Part shown: one piece after another, positions 23,206 to 35,500 of the stretch | Numbering within the stretch: the stretch's first letter is position 1 | Layout: every line of letters begins with the position of its first letter | Source: Haemonchus contortus | Lineage: Eukaryota > Nematoda > Chromadorea > Rhabditida > Trichostrongylidae | Reading direction: 5' to 3' | DNA length: 64,000 nt | NCBI GenBank assembly: GCA_000469685.2 | Contig: LS997567.1 | Location: 39,732,775-39,796,774, forward strand | Notes under the pieces: generated by a model | What the model was told of the DNA's origin: nothing | The model's database searches: none | What the model saw: the letters and a program-made list of their open reading frames with translations, nothing else | Made by a program: the position numbers and the translations under genes

Positions 23206-25690
23206 CGGTTTCCACGACAGCCACGTCGACCTGCTTACCTACCATCTTAGGCAGGAAGGCTACGTCTTCCTTCATTTCTGCCTTCCGAAATTCGACATGC
23301 CGTCACGTCATTGACATATGGTACTGCACACGGTCCGACCGGATCGAAGCAGAACATCTAAAGAGCCTTCCGCTAATCAATGTCAGTGCCCTGGCCCAGC
23401 TTTTCACGCGGTACCTGTCGCAATGCAATGACCCACTTCATGGAAAACTAGCAAGACCGTGTTCCAGTATAAGAAGGGAAATCCAGACGACATTGGCAAT
23501 TATCGTCCATTTGCCCGCTGTCTGTAGTCTATTAACTCTTCACACGAGTCATCCTTAACAGGATTGGCAGAATATTAGATGAAGGGCAGCCATGCGAGCA
23601 AGCAGGGTTTCGGAGAGGGTTCCGTACAATCGATCATATCCACACCGTTACAAGCCTGATTGAAGTACAAAATGTGAGTACAAAATGCCGTTATGTCTTA
23701 CGTTCATCGACATGAAAACAGCCTTTGATACCGTCGAGACAGAAGCGGTAATTGAAGCCTTGGGCAACCAGGGTGTTCCTACGCAATATATGAGGATGCT
23801 TCGTGAGCTCTACAGCAACTTCACGACCAGGACGTCGCCATTATATAAAGAAGTCGTCATCAACGAGAAAAGGGGAGTTTGACAGGACGATACCATCTCG
23901 CCCAAACTTTTCAGAGCCGCTCTCAAGAACGTCATGCGCCATATGGAATGGGAAAGCATTTGAGTGAAGGCCGACGGCCGCTTCCTACATCACCTCCGCT
24001 TTGCAGACGACATCGTGCTGATAACACCGAATATCGAGCAGGCGGAACGAATGCTGGCCGATTTCGACAGGCCGAGCTCGCGGTAAGATCGGCTTGAGAC
24101 TGGACTTAACGAAGGCAATTTTAATGCGAAACAGATTGGTGTTTGATGCTCCTTTGATGCTGAACGGAACAAATCCTCTGAATTCTCCAGCTATAAGTGT
24201 CTTGGTCGAAGTCAACATAATGACCGACCTAGCTCCGGAGCTGAGCAGACGGAATTGCGCGGCATAGGGAGCATTTAAAGGCATACTTAACGATCATTTT
24301 GGGTAACACAGATTATGACGAAAAATGGAAGACAAGATGTAAAATAGTGCAATGGAGGCGAGGGAACTGCACGGATCGATATTTGCGAAGTGAAAAAAGG
24401 ATTCAAAAAATCGCTAAAGGGGGCTGGACGAGAAGGAGACCAAAAGAGTAAAGAAGAGTGGGGCGTTTGGACGCGTCGCCCAGCGCGTCATTGCATATGT
24501 GTGGGTCCCGGTGCAAATAACTGACTACGGTAAGCAAAAATTCATTCACTTATAAGCCCAAGTAAACAAAAAAACAGTTACAGCAAAAATGGCTCACCTT
24601 TTTCAGCCTTTTGGGATAGGAAATTAAAAAGGGGTCACATCAGCAAAAAGAATAGCAGAAAAAAACAATGGGAGAAAAACATCGCCTCATCACTAGGCGG
24701 TCAGATAATTGTGCTTGGGTCCTAGAATGAAAAATAGCAATCTGTATTGTCTCGACACTCGTCTGACGTGTCATCGATCGATAGGAGGGGAAGAAACAGG
24801 GCCTCCACTATGCCCTAACTGCCGAGACTGTGTTAAACGCTCCCTTCTACCACCCATGGGGGCCACTGAGTATTCCTAAGGAAACGACTCAGTAGCCATT
24901 TTCATCGTGAACCGCCGCCTTTGAGCACATCGATGGAGTAATGAAGAAAACGAAGAATATCCGGTTCCGCACTCACCTTTTCGATACTGCGTCCTTCCTG
25001 TTTTGTCATACGCCTCAGAGACTGGACTCTACGAAAGCAGATGAGCATGCAGTTAGCGTCATCCAACGCGCTGTGGGAAGGACGATGCTCGGAATTTCCC
25101 TACGCACTCAAGGGACAGAAGGGAATCCGTAGTTCCGAGCTCAGTCGACGAACGAATATAAGGGATGCCGTTGATAAAGCCAAGAGAACGTAGATCAGGT
25201 GGGCCGGACACGTTATGCGATATAATGATAACCGTGGACCAGGGTAACCAGGACCAGGACTGGATCCCTCGGGACGACAAGCGGATACCAGAGGTCAGAC
25301 TTCTCACGAGAGCTCTGAACGAAAGGAATGTATTTCCCGTGTCCCTAGAGCGAGTGCGATTCACTGTACTACTCTGGCTCGCGACCGGGACGAATGGAGA
25401 CGTTACTGGCGCCCGCTCGAGGAAGTTGACGATCAACGGGACGACAGGTGATGCAGATGAAAGAAGATAGATTCCTTCTCTAGAAACGTGGCTCTCCACC
25501 GCGATATTCTCCTTCTACATGACTGTGCCTTCTAGGTTTGTGAGCATCAAATTCTGTCTTCGGGCTATGAGATGAAGTCGCACAAGCCTGGGAAGCTTCC
25601 CGTTGGTTGGCTAAGGTATTCAGAAGCGGCTTCCTTTCTCATGACCTTCTTCAAGCCCTAGACTTGTAAATAAATAATTGAGAAATAAAT
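23206..25690 (+). mobile_element. Decayed RTE-type non-LTR retrotransposon
   Basis: 5'-truncated and frameshifted. Recognisable pieces in order: [19 protein letters not shown] (from 23,697), QDDTISPKLFRAALKNVM (about 23,882), LRFADDIVLITPNIEQAE with the catalytic FADD (about 23,993), and DEHAVSVIQRAVGRTMLGIS (about 25,038). The 3' end is a TAAATAAATAATTGAGAAATAAAT-like tail near 25,668. A 642-base TTAA MITE (24,279-24,920) splits the frame. The element lies exactly between units A and B. Confidence 0.85.
24279..24920 (+). mobile_element. TTAA-flanked MITE inside the RTE element
   Basis: The flanks are TTAA (24,275) and TTGA (24,921). The left end is AGGCATACTTAACGATCATT and the right end is CGTGAACCGCCGCCT. 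The RTE frame (GGGAGCATTT before, GAGCACATCGATGG after) is clearly interrupted, which fixes the borders. No transposase is present. Confidence 0.75.
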
Positions 25691-25912
25691 ATTTTGGTAA
25701 TTTGAAGGCATGTGAACGTTTAAACGAAGAGGAATATCTGGACAACACCACTCTGCAAAAATGGCTGAAAAGGCCTTTCTTCAATTGTATAGTAATTTAG
25801 CAGTTAGGTCACTGCTTAAAACTCCTTTTGCGACCGTTTCAGAACCAAAGGGAGAGCTTCATCCTCATGTACACCACCATAAAGAAGAACCACCTAACTA
25901 CAATCCGAGCAG
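25690..25912 (+). repeat. Dispersed repeat, second copy
   Basis: Similar to 1,125-1,365 (shared GAAGAGGAATAT, CTCTGCAAAAATGG and CATCCTCATGTACACC-like blocks). It lies between the RTE tail and the start of unit B. Confidence 0.4.
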
Positions 25913-26100
25913 TGATTGTCTAGGTCACGTACGCAATCAAAATGCCTTACGATTCTGAATTGAACTCGAATGCGGGGAGAATTTCAAGGATGGGATTGGT
26001 AATGTTTAGAGTCTTCATTCCCCATTCCTTAATATTTTAATTCCAACATTATTCAACAAGTTCAGTTCCCAAGATGAACAAACTTTATGACCTATAGTCT

Positions 26101-26355
26101 TCAATGAGCCTTTTGATAACGTGAATTCGGGACTTTCATAGAGGTTGATTCAACCGCTGATAAGAACTTCGCAACTTTTTTTGCTGACAGAGATGTGAGC
26201 CTGTTAGAACTTAACGAGTCACTTATCTTGCCCAAAGATAATGATTCCTGACACGAAATGGGCAACGGGGAACGAATTCGTTCGACGTATTCCTTTCTGG
26301 CAAGCCTTCCCAAAAAGCAGTGCCGTTCCCGTATTGCTCCTGACTTCATTTTCAT
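26101..26355 (-). CDS. 84-codon frame, inverted partner (hypothetical)
   Basis: Same length and frame as 22,787-23,041, on the opposite strand. It starts with a MKMKSGAIRERHC block and contains SCQESLSLGKISDSLSSNR. No domain is recognised. A function is not supported beyond the shared frame. Confidence 0.2.
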   Translation of the reverse strand: MKMKSGAIRERHCFLGRLARKEYVERIRSPLPISCQESLSLGKISDSLSSNRLTSLSAKKVAKFLSAVESTSMKVPNSRYQKAH

Positions 26356-26814
26356 GTTCCTTCACCTTGTTTTCACGGACTTACTTCTCATTCCTTCGGT
26401 CCAAAATTTGGCAAAACTCCTAGCAAAACAGAGCACGTGCACATTTAAGCGGCAGCTGCCGAGTGAGGCACCACCGGCTGGATTTAGATGAGCTGTCACG
26501 GGTTTGTTTCCTTTCACTTGCAGACAACAGAACAGTTACAACAGGTAGAGGTTATGATCATTTCTGGAAAAAAGTCGAAAATTCGATAAAAAAATGTGGG
26601 TTTTAATGGATAGTTATCCGTCAAAGCATCGTTTGGGTATTGTTATAATGATCATAGATTGAAGGCATTCAAATAAGCGTTCGATAGATTGAGAACAAAC
26701 TCTGGGCCCCTGCCCGTGGGAAATATTTCGATATGTGATTGTTTGCAGCATGTTGTAGCACATAGTGTTAGCTAACGTTCGAGGTCGAATTATCGTGAAC
26801 TGTGCCTCGGATGC

Positions 26815-26985
26815 GGATGCCTCGGACCAATCCCGTCGGAGGGATGCCCCCCCCCCCCCCCCCTGAATGAAAGGCTTGCTTGTTCAAGACGGATATTGTC
26901 GAGTACTTGAACTCGCGACCGTGCGTGTAATATAGTGCGCCACTTTCCACTACACCATCCCCACCTTCAGAGCCAATTGTGATTG
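26815..26985 (-). repeat. tRNA-derived SINE (family 1), unit B copy
   Basis: On the minus strand it reads GATGGTGTAGTGGAAAGTGG, then a B-box-like CGCGAGTTCAAGTAC. It is the inverted counterpart of 20,361-20,630 with an internal deletion. A 17-base C run occurs at 26,847-26,863. Confidence 0.6.
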
Positions 26986-27923
26986 ATCGAACTGAATGAA
27001 TGTGAGCCGTGAAGGCTAGAGTTTCTGTGGTGATTTGATTTTTTTCTCCTTTTTTGAATGCCATTTCACCCTTAACATGAATTCCTCTTCAGAGGCTCGC
27101 ATCAAACTCGAGTTATCAATAACATTACTAGTTATATGTCTTCTGATGACTCCTTCAAGTGCTTCTCAATGACTTCACCATACTGTTGCCATGCTTATTT
27201 CCTGGTTTTTTTTTTCAAATAGCGGTCATTGTAGTCTCACCTGTAGGTTTATAGTGAGTATATTGTTGTACTATTACCTGTTTCGACTTTGCAATCGCGT
27301 AATCGTTCACTGTTGCTATGACACACTACTCATCAGTGAGCATCGAATTTTTCAATCGTGATTAACATAATAGCGCTTAACTTCTATCATTGTAGGTCAC
27401 GAGTTGTCAAACAACAATTTACTTGTTCCAAGTTCGAGGTATGATCATAATTTACAGAACTGTTACTCTTACTATTATTACTGGTGTTACTTACATTTAC
27501 TGAATCACTTTTGGAACTCATATAGGTATCCTATGCAGACAATCTGCAGACAATATTTCAATTAAGTCATTTCGTGCTTTCAATTTAGCCGCATTTATTT
27601 TGATTATGCAGAAAAACAGTAGGTATCAAGCATATGTGGTAATCTAGGCGCTTTTGTCAAAAATAGCAAGAATCATTGTATATCCCTTTTCTAAATTAGT
27701 CGTTTTTGCAGTGGTCTCCTGAGAACAGTCAGGCTTCTATGCGTATTTAGTGCGTGAAAGTACTGGTTAAAGAAAAACTCATGAACCAATAATCATTTGG
27801 GTTGTTCTTCCGCACTGGACTGACCAATCTATTTCCGTCTTCAGCCGCCTTCGAAGCCTCGTTTAAAAGTCGCGCGTTTCTTTTTGTCAATCGATATCTC
27901 GAAATACAACATCGACCGCTATA

Positions 27924-29356
27924 CTGGTGTGCAAAACCTAGGGACGAGATGGAAAATGTAACATAGAACATTGAGGACTGGGTGGAAGAAGTGAAAGTGT
28001 GGGGTCTGATCGCTAGACCTATGACGGTTATGCACACGAAGTTGGACATCCCTTCGTGGAGGAATAGTTCAAATAAAGCGGGAAATGTGGCTACCCGCAC
28101 AAATCGAGGCAGCTGATAGGTACGAAGAAAAGTTTTCGTCAATCAGCCAGTAGCTACCAAACACTGTGGTGTTATCCTTCTATACATCATATCCAGACAG
28201 CGTCTGGATGACCTGGCACGAGGAAGGGTCGTCAAGAAACTCGAAAAAGGTCGAACCATGACGAGCGCAGCTCAGGAACCTGGTGTCGCTTACAGCGTTG
28301 TTTCACGTGCACGGGGAGCATTCCGAACCTCTGATTCTGCTGCACGTAAGCGAGTAGGTGGTCGACCAAGAAAAACTACACTAAGGTATGACCGTTGCAT
28401 TGTGCAGCTGGCAAGAAGCGATCCACGTCAGTCAGCGTTTTTGATTGCAATTTCATTTAATAGGATTTCAAAGCAAGCCATCCCACGCACTACATTGGTA
28501 CGACGATTGCACGGTTGCGGTCTCTTCTCCCGACTCCGTTCGCTTTTTCGAATGGGAGCAGATTCAGTCTGAGTAGCGATCCTGGACGCAACCTCATGGC
28601 AGAGGTGGGGACCCGCGCTTCTCTCAGCAACGTTGTGGAACTTGATCGTTCTGGTGGTCGAGGTGTTATGGTAGGGGGAGGCATCATGCTTCTTAACCGT
28701 ACTTACCTCCAGATTTTTGAGCGTGGGACCCTTAACAGTCGGCGTTACTGTGAAAGGAACCCCTCCCTAATGTGTATCATTTCAAGTCTGCAGTGAGCCC
28801 TGAACTCATTTTTATGAATAACAATGCGTGACCGCATCGAACAGCTCAGGTGGAAGAGCTCTTGACACGAGAGGTTATCCAGCGAATGGAGTGGCCTGCC
28901 CGTTCCCCCACCTGAATCCCATCGAGCATGTTTAGGATGCACTGGATAGAGGCATTGCAGCACGTCCAAATGCACCACTGAACATCCAGCAATTGTCAAT
29001 TGCGCTAATAGAGGAGTGGAATGCCCTACCACAATAACTCATTTCCTCATTTCCAACCTCGTGAAAAGAATGGGATCGCGTTGCAGAGCATTTTCTGCTG
29101 TCCGTGGTGATCACACACCCTATTAATAACCGCGTCGCTTTTTCTGAAGTGCTAGGAAAAGTTGTAAGGAACTACGAGTAATCGGTGCCTTTCAATAAAA
29201 ATGCCTTATTTGCTCGTCCTACTCGAATTGCTGCCAGTTGCTTCCTGTGCAACACCGTAATGATCCTCTACTGGTAAGGTATAAATTCCATCGAGCTCTA
29301 TCGTCTGGCAGAGGGACAGTAATCGGAATTTGCTCTCGTCCCTAAGATTTACACAG
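27924..29356 (+). mobile_element. Dead Tc1-like DNA transposon
   Basis: The ends CTGGTGTGCAAAACCTAGGG and, inverted, CTGTGTAAATCTTAGGGACG are terminal repeats beside TA (left) and a mutated TA (right). The transposase starts near 28,189 with RLDDLARGRVVKKLEKGR, a helix-turn-helix, and VGGRPRKTT (AT-hook-like GRPR). Later pieces are SRFSLSSDPGRN, GVMVGGGIML, LNPIEHV and ALIEEWNALP. Frameshifts and stops break it. Both visible catalytic Asp positions are lost (SNGSRF and FMNNNA in place of the usual DES and DDNA). It is absent from the same place in units A and C. Confidence 0.85.
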
Positions 29357-29562
29357 TGATTTCTTAACAAGCACAATTTAATAACCACTCAAACCTGAAG
29401 GGCCAAGAATAAACGCCCAGGAAAGAATGAGTATAGATAGTAGTATGGGTAAGTAAGTTCAGCATTATGCTTCATTTCCATTTGGATTGTGTCGTTTGTG
29501 AGTTTAGCGCTGTTTACTCAACATCACTGAAAACTTTTCTTTCTCGTTTCAGAAACTTCGAG

Positions 29563-32500
29563 ATGGTTCTGCCTTATAGAGTAAGAGAAGTGTATGATGA
29601 AGCTGTGATGACTACAAGTCATCTGCCTCGTGAAATGGTGGTAGAGAGTCGGTTCGCAATAGAAATTATCAAAACCTTCAACGAGTGGAAAGAACGAAAA
29701 CTAAATGGTGCATGGGTGTATATCAGCTTGCAGGTGATGCTTGGTCTCTTGTAGGAACCGAATAAACTCTTAGTCGTAACTATTTATATAGTTGTCGCTG
29801 GCGGTAGTTATTTCTCACACCTGCGCCGCCTTAGAAGGCAATCGGTCTCATCTCGGGTGTTAGGCTCTGTCGCAAACGCCGAAGGCAAGAATACCAGAGA
29901 TCTTGAACTTGAAAAACTTTATTTTAACTAAAAATTTACTAGTTGCTTTCGATAGACATGTATTGTCTTTCAGTAAACGTGCATTTCGAAGAAGTATTAG
30001 CGTGGTTTCTGGTGGCGAAATCTATTGATTTCAAAGCCATCTCTCGAGTTGGTTGTGTATAATTTGTTTGACAAACTTCTAAAGTTTCTTTATTTTCTAA
30101 ACATCTTTGAGTACAGTACCATATCAGTAAAAAATTGAGAATATTGTTGTCATGTCCTACTTCTACTATCCTCACTACAAGTAAGCCACAAAGTCTGTTA
30201 ATCCGTCCGTTTTTCTGTTTGTATGATTGTCCGTTTGTAGCCATTTTCTATGGCGCCTTCTGAAAATTGAGCTGGAACAGCCCAGGCCAGGTTGGAACAA
30301 GTGGGAAAAGGGCCGAACTACCTGAGAACACGTGGCTCAAGCAGAGCTCCACCCACTAGGGGCGGTCCGCAAAAAGTTTGGCTCGCCGATAACCTACAAC
30401 TCCTGTTCTCCTGGGGCTAGAGTGTTCAAAGTTAAATTTGGTTTAGGCGGCAAAACGATGGCACGTGACAGGTGTGTTCTACCCCCACTGGGGGCGGGGC
30501 TTGCGCGAAACTGTCAATTTAGATCAGTTTGCACCTGAAGCGTTCAACTTTGGTAGAGAGGTAGGTGGCAAGATAGGAAAACCTAAGGCAAGTGGCATGT
30601 GTAGACTCCACGTACCGGAGCGAGGCTTGTGCAATCTTTATTTGTACCTCGAACGCTTAAATTCGGCTGAGGGGCAGATGGCAATTTGGGAGCACTAATA
30701 TTAGGTACCATATGTAGACACCGCCCACTAAGGGGAGGCTAGCGCGAAACTTTTTCGATGTGATTCTGGGGCGTTCAAATTTGGTAGATATGTAGATGGA
30801 ATTTGGGGACAGTCATATTAGGCAGAACATGTGGAATCTGCTCACTAGGGACGGAGCTTGCGCAGAAATTGCTAATTTGGATCAGCTTGCATTGGATTAG
30901 TTTGCACCTGAAGCGTTCGACTTTGTTAGAGAGATAGGTGGCAATTTGGGAGCGCTAATATTAGGTAGCATGTGTAGACTCCGCTTGCTGGGGAAAGGGT
31001 TTGCGCGAAAATCGTTAATTTGGACCTTAGGACCTAAGGCTTTCAAATTTGATAGAGATGCAGGTTTCAGGGAGACTAATGCGGGTGAAATGGAGAGAGA
31101 GGGCAAAGGGGAAAGCGGAGAATTTGAAATCGACAACCCTGTTCGAAGACCTTTCCAGGTTATGTGGCGTTAATTCACAACTTGGCTCCCTTCACATGCC
31201 TAGCCTTCGGTAGGGTATCCCATGTTGGGGGGAATGGGGGCCCACACTCCGATATATTGTCAATTTATTGTGTAGATGACCGCTCAATCACAATAATGTT
31301 TTCTTTGGCCGTTTGGCCGTACAGTATTCCAAGTCGAAGAATATTTGGAAGATGTGGTGCGATTGAAGCTGTAAACGAAACGAGCTGTACTAGCAACTAT
31401 TCTGACCAGAGCAGTTTTGTACTGCTCAATGTAGGGATGCTGCTGTCTACTCATTTTTCTCAGGAAGGAGAGGGGGGAGGGAAGTGTGGTAGTCTCATCG
31501 AGGCATTCAAACATAAATATGAAGGAGTAGAGCCCAGCAGAGTTTGGACAATCGACTGTCTTATACAAATTCTATGTAACCATCCGTAGCGAGCTCCATT
31601 GTTCATCCGAGTGGATGTGCAGACGATCTTGGTCTTTAAAAATAAAGAGCTCTTCAGGTTAATATGGTTTTTGCGTAAAACTTCATCGAACAATGTATTG
31701 GCCAACGAGTTCGTCTATGGGTATGCTATTAAAAGCCTGCTTCGACAGGGCGGATAAATGAGAAAAGTGCGGAAGAATTCCCATTCCATCTTCGGCGGAG
31801 TAGAGGATTCCACAGTGATAGGGGGCAAACAAGAAAGTGAATGATTTCAGGGCCTCTTCTTGTTTTTTTTAAATGTCTTAGTCAATATATGAGTGCAAGA
31901 ACGAATGTAGAATTTGGTAGTATGTGTGCTTGCTGTTTATGACGCTGTTACTTGGCTTCTAACAGTTCCCTCTATTTTCGCGGGAAAGCACAGAACACTA
32001 TGCTGCTGAAACGATCACGCTTCAGATTCTTTCAAGGAAGTTTATTTATCACAAGCTATTGGGTGCGCACGGTATCGTGCGCAGGCCATCTGGTCCCATA
32101 TAATGTGTTTTCGTTTCCTTATGAGGGCAGTTAACTCATTCTTTCCATGAAATAAAAAGACGAGGTGATGGACTGAATTAAAAGATTTGTACCAGTTACT
32201 CCAATGTCTCCGTGTTCTCCGATATGTTAGTTTAGTTTTTATAATTCTATCATATCATCCTCTCAGCGCTAGTGAGGAATTTTTGCCACTACATCGTGAG
32301 AAATTACTGAAAAAACCCTTGTTCCATACAATTTCGCTAACCTTAACCTCATTGAATCCTCTTATATTACTTGGTATACTTCGGTTTCATAAACTGCCCA
32401 TTTTCTTTTTGCTTCCTTTTCTTTCGGAATTTTTTCCCCTTATATATTCCCTCGTGATCTCTTTACAGAAGCGCAACTCTGTATCCTTTTAGAGAAACTG

Positions 32501-35500
32501 TCTAATGACTTGAAATTGTTAATTCTGTTTCTGCCTCGAGGTTGTTAGGTGGAAATTCTTATTCTGGCCAACGTTTCGAAAGTCTCGTCGTTTCCAAAGG
32601 TTTGAAAGCGAAGTGTAGCACTACGCTACAAGGTTAGTACACTAGTAGCGAATGATCTTACTTCGCTGCCCTTATGCAATAATATTATTATTGCGGATCA
32701 GCACGTTCGCGGATTATGGTACTAACTCGCAGTGTTGCATGAATGACGAGAGACCGTTTGTGATCGCCACGCGTTCATTTCGGCTATTCATATCTGGATT
32801 TCTAGCGAAAATCAGGAACGCTTCCAGTGCTTTCCACGACGGTATTTCCTTCTCGTCAGCCAATGTCGTTCACCTGATGTTGAAATCATGACCAGCACGC
32901 TGTTCCACTTAGTTCTTCCCTAACGGAGTCAACACATTACTGCATCGTTTGCCAGCGAGATGCTCTTTGATTCGTACTGATAAAACTCCTCCAGTTCCCC
33001 CTATGTAGCTTACATTACATGCCTCACATTGAAACTGATAAAGTACGCCTACAGAAGCGCAATTTTCATTTTCCCGTTTGTACATGTGACGCAAGCCTCT
33101 GTCAAGGACTGCGTATCATAGAGTCTGTTCCTCACAAGTTGACGTTTGATGTTATTAGGCGTAATGTTAACTAGAATAACATTATCGCCTCGAACAATAC
33201 ACCGTTGAATTGCAGCAGATACCTTGTCAGAGATGAACGGTATACATAGAGGAAGTTTGTTTTGGCGCGAGGTGTTTCTCTCGTCAATGTGAAATCTTCC
33301 AGTGTTACAATATGGTACCGTATAGCCATTCGACCGAGCTATACCTGAAGCCAACCGTCTTGATTCTTCGCGTTCGGTCATACCACTGCACATGCTCGTA
33401 GCTATCCTGTGCATATTCCTGAAAACAGCCCGTTCAACAGCAGACGGATGCGCAGATAAGGCGTTGATCAAAATATTCTTCGGCTTCTTTTTCGATACCA
33501 CTTAACGTGTATGATCCCGCCAGACACTTTGATTTGAGTGCTGAGATAGGGGAGCCATCTTGAGGTATCTCTCGTGTGAGCGTGATGTACAGTGACTGCG
33601 CATTCATTATACGGAAACATTCATCCATTTCGGGCTGTGCTGAAGTCACAATGCAGCAGTCATCTATATGTCAACAATACATCAAAGGAAAGCGTGCCAG
33701 TACTGGTTCTCCAACTCTGCTCATGAAGCAGATCGCCAGCACGGGAGCTAATCGTTGACCCATTGCCAAACCTCTAATTTGAGAGTAGTAGACACCTGAC
33801 CACTTGAAGATGTTACACCCAAGACATTCCTTGATGAGAGTCATGATACGCGATTTACCGAGCCCAAAAGTGCCAACAACCCTACCGTGCCTTTTGAATT
33901 TCGACCATTTTTCGTGCGTTCTTGATAGCACGTCAGAAACGCTAGAGCGGAGGGGCAGCGTGCAAACAACAGGCTTTGAACCATTTTCAGGCCTTTTAAA
34001 ACGACGAGTCCGTCGAGACGTTGACCAGAATACAAAATTACACCTAACAACCTAGAGGCAGAAGCAAAATTAAAATATCAAGAACAACAGAAATGCCGTG
34101 GCTTCAAAATGAGAGAGCTTAATCGTTGATTGGAAGATGGTTTCAAGATGGGAATTCAATTCTAGTGATTGACTGTCTTTTGTGTTTGCGTGGTACGTAA
34201 GTAGAAGGTATTCATTTGTCCATGAATGTTTATTAAGTAGTACCGTGGTAAAAGAAAGAAGCAGATTGTTTTTGAAATCGATCAAAACCTTTTTAATGGT
34301 TTGTAATGGGTTGGATATACATGTGTGAAGATAGTTTCCCCGGAAGGGTAGATCATGTGTCAATCAACAATGTAGTTGCTTGCTGTTTTCATTCATTTCT
34401 GTTGTTTTGAAACAGAGAACAGTTGATGTTTGTTTGAGGATAGTCATGTCGTTCCTCATCTGAAAGAACTTGGGTTCGACTTTGCTCATGCGGCGAAGGG
34501 TGAAATGACGATGACTTGCTGGTTCAGTGATAAGCCACCGCGTTTGCCACCGTAAGTAGCTGTTTGTTATAAAGTAACAGTTTCTAGATCATTGTAGTTA
34601 CATTGATAAGTGAGAAATCATACCTTTCGTGCCGACAAACACGTGCATTGTGTTTTTCATGCCGAAGTAGAAAGTGTAAAGATTTTTATGATTATTTGTC
34701 TAAGCTTCAACTAGGTTCTTGCCGCGAAATCGGAGGACGTAATGCTTAATATTCTGTATCACGAAGTGAAAAGCCTTAGGCTTCCTTGTCCCTTTTGTAG
34801 GACAAAGTTCATCTACTACTCTGTTTCTGGGTTGGTCATGGACGAAGAAGGTCGCGTTCTTATGGTTCGCGAGCAGCGCCGGTTTGACTTTAATTTTATC
34901 TATTCCTAATTTCGTAGTCTTAATATCAGTGATTGAGCCTAAAACACTGGCTGTATTTATGGTTTGCATTAGCTCCCAACGAAGTGAGTATGCGTAGCCG
35001 CGCCCCATTTACTGCTTTCATAGTCCGCCAGCGGTATCGACCAAGATTCACTTGTGAACAAGAGGCAAGCCGCCCGCGGCCGGCGCGCTCGCTAGCCGGC
35101 CGGTGGACTATGGCTGTTGCGGCCATTTTACGGTATCGATCTAACGCACAAATGTATCAACGTGGCCAACGCATACTCTGAATGCAGCCAAATGGTATTC
35201 TTGTGCATTTGTCAGTTATAGGCTGTCATCAAGCCTGGCACTTTTGTACGATTCTTAGCGAATAGTTTTTTTTCATTTCGATTACTTATGCTAGTGAGAT
35301 TCATGGAATAACTTCAACTTCAAGCCTGTGCGCTTTGATTTGTTTGCCGAAAGTGTTTCAGCGAACTCAAGTGGAAGTTTCCTGGTGGTGCGGCTGAACC
35401 AAATGAGGATTTGCTTAAGACGGCTGAGAGAAAGGTTAAGCAAAAAAGTGGAGTTGTCGCTGAAGGCGAAGCCATCATCTCTCTGGGGTTTGCTCTTTCA

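Noticed and set aside
34700..35008. 102-codon minus-strand frame
   Set aside because: It is antisense to Nudix exon 3 in unit B and mirrors the equivalent shadow at 13,410-13,739.
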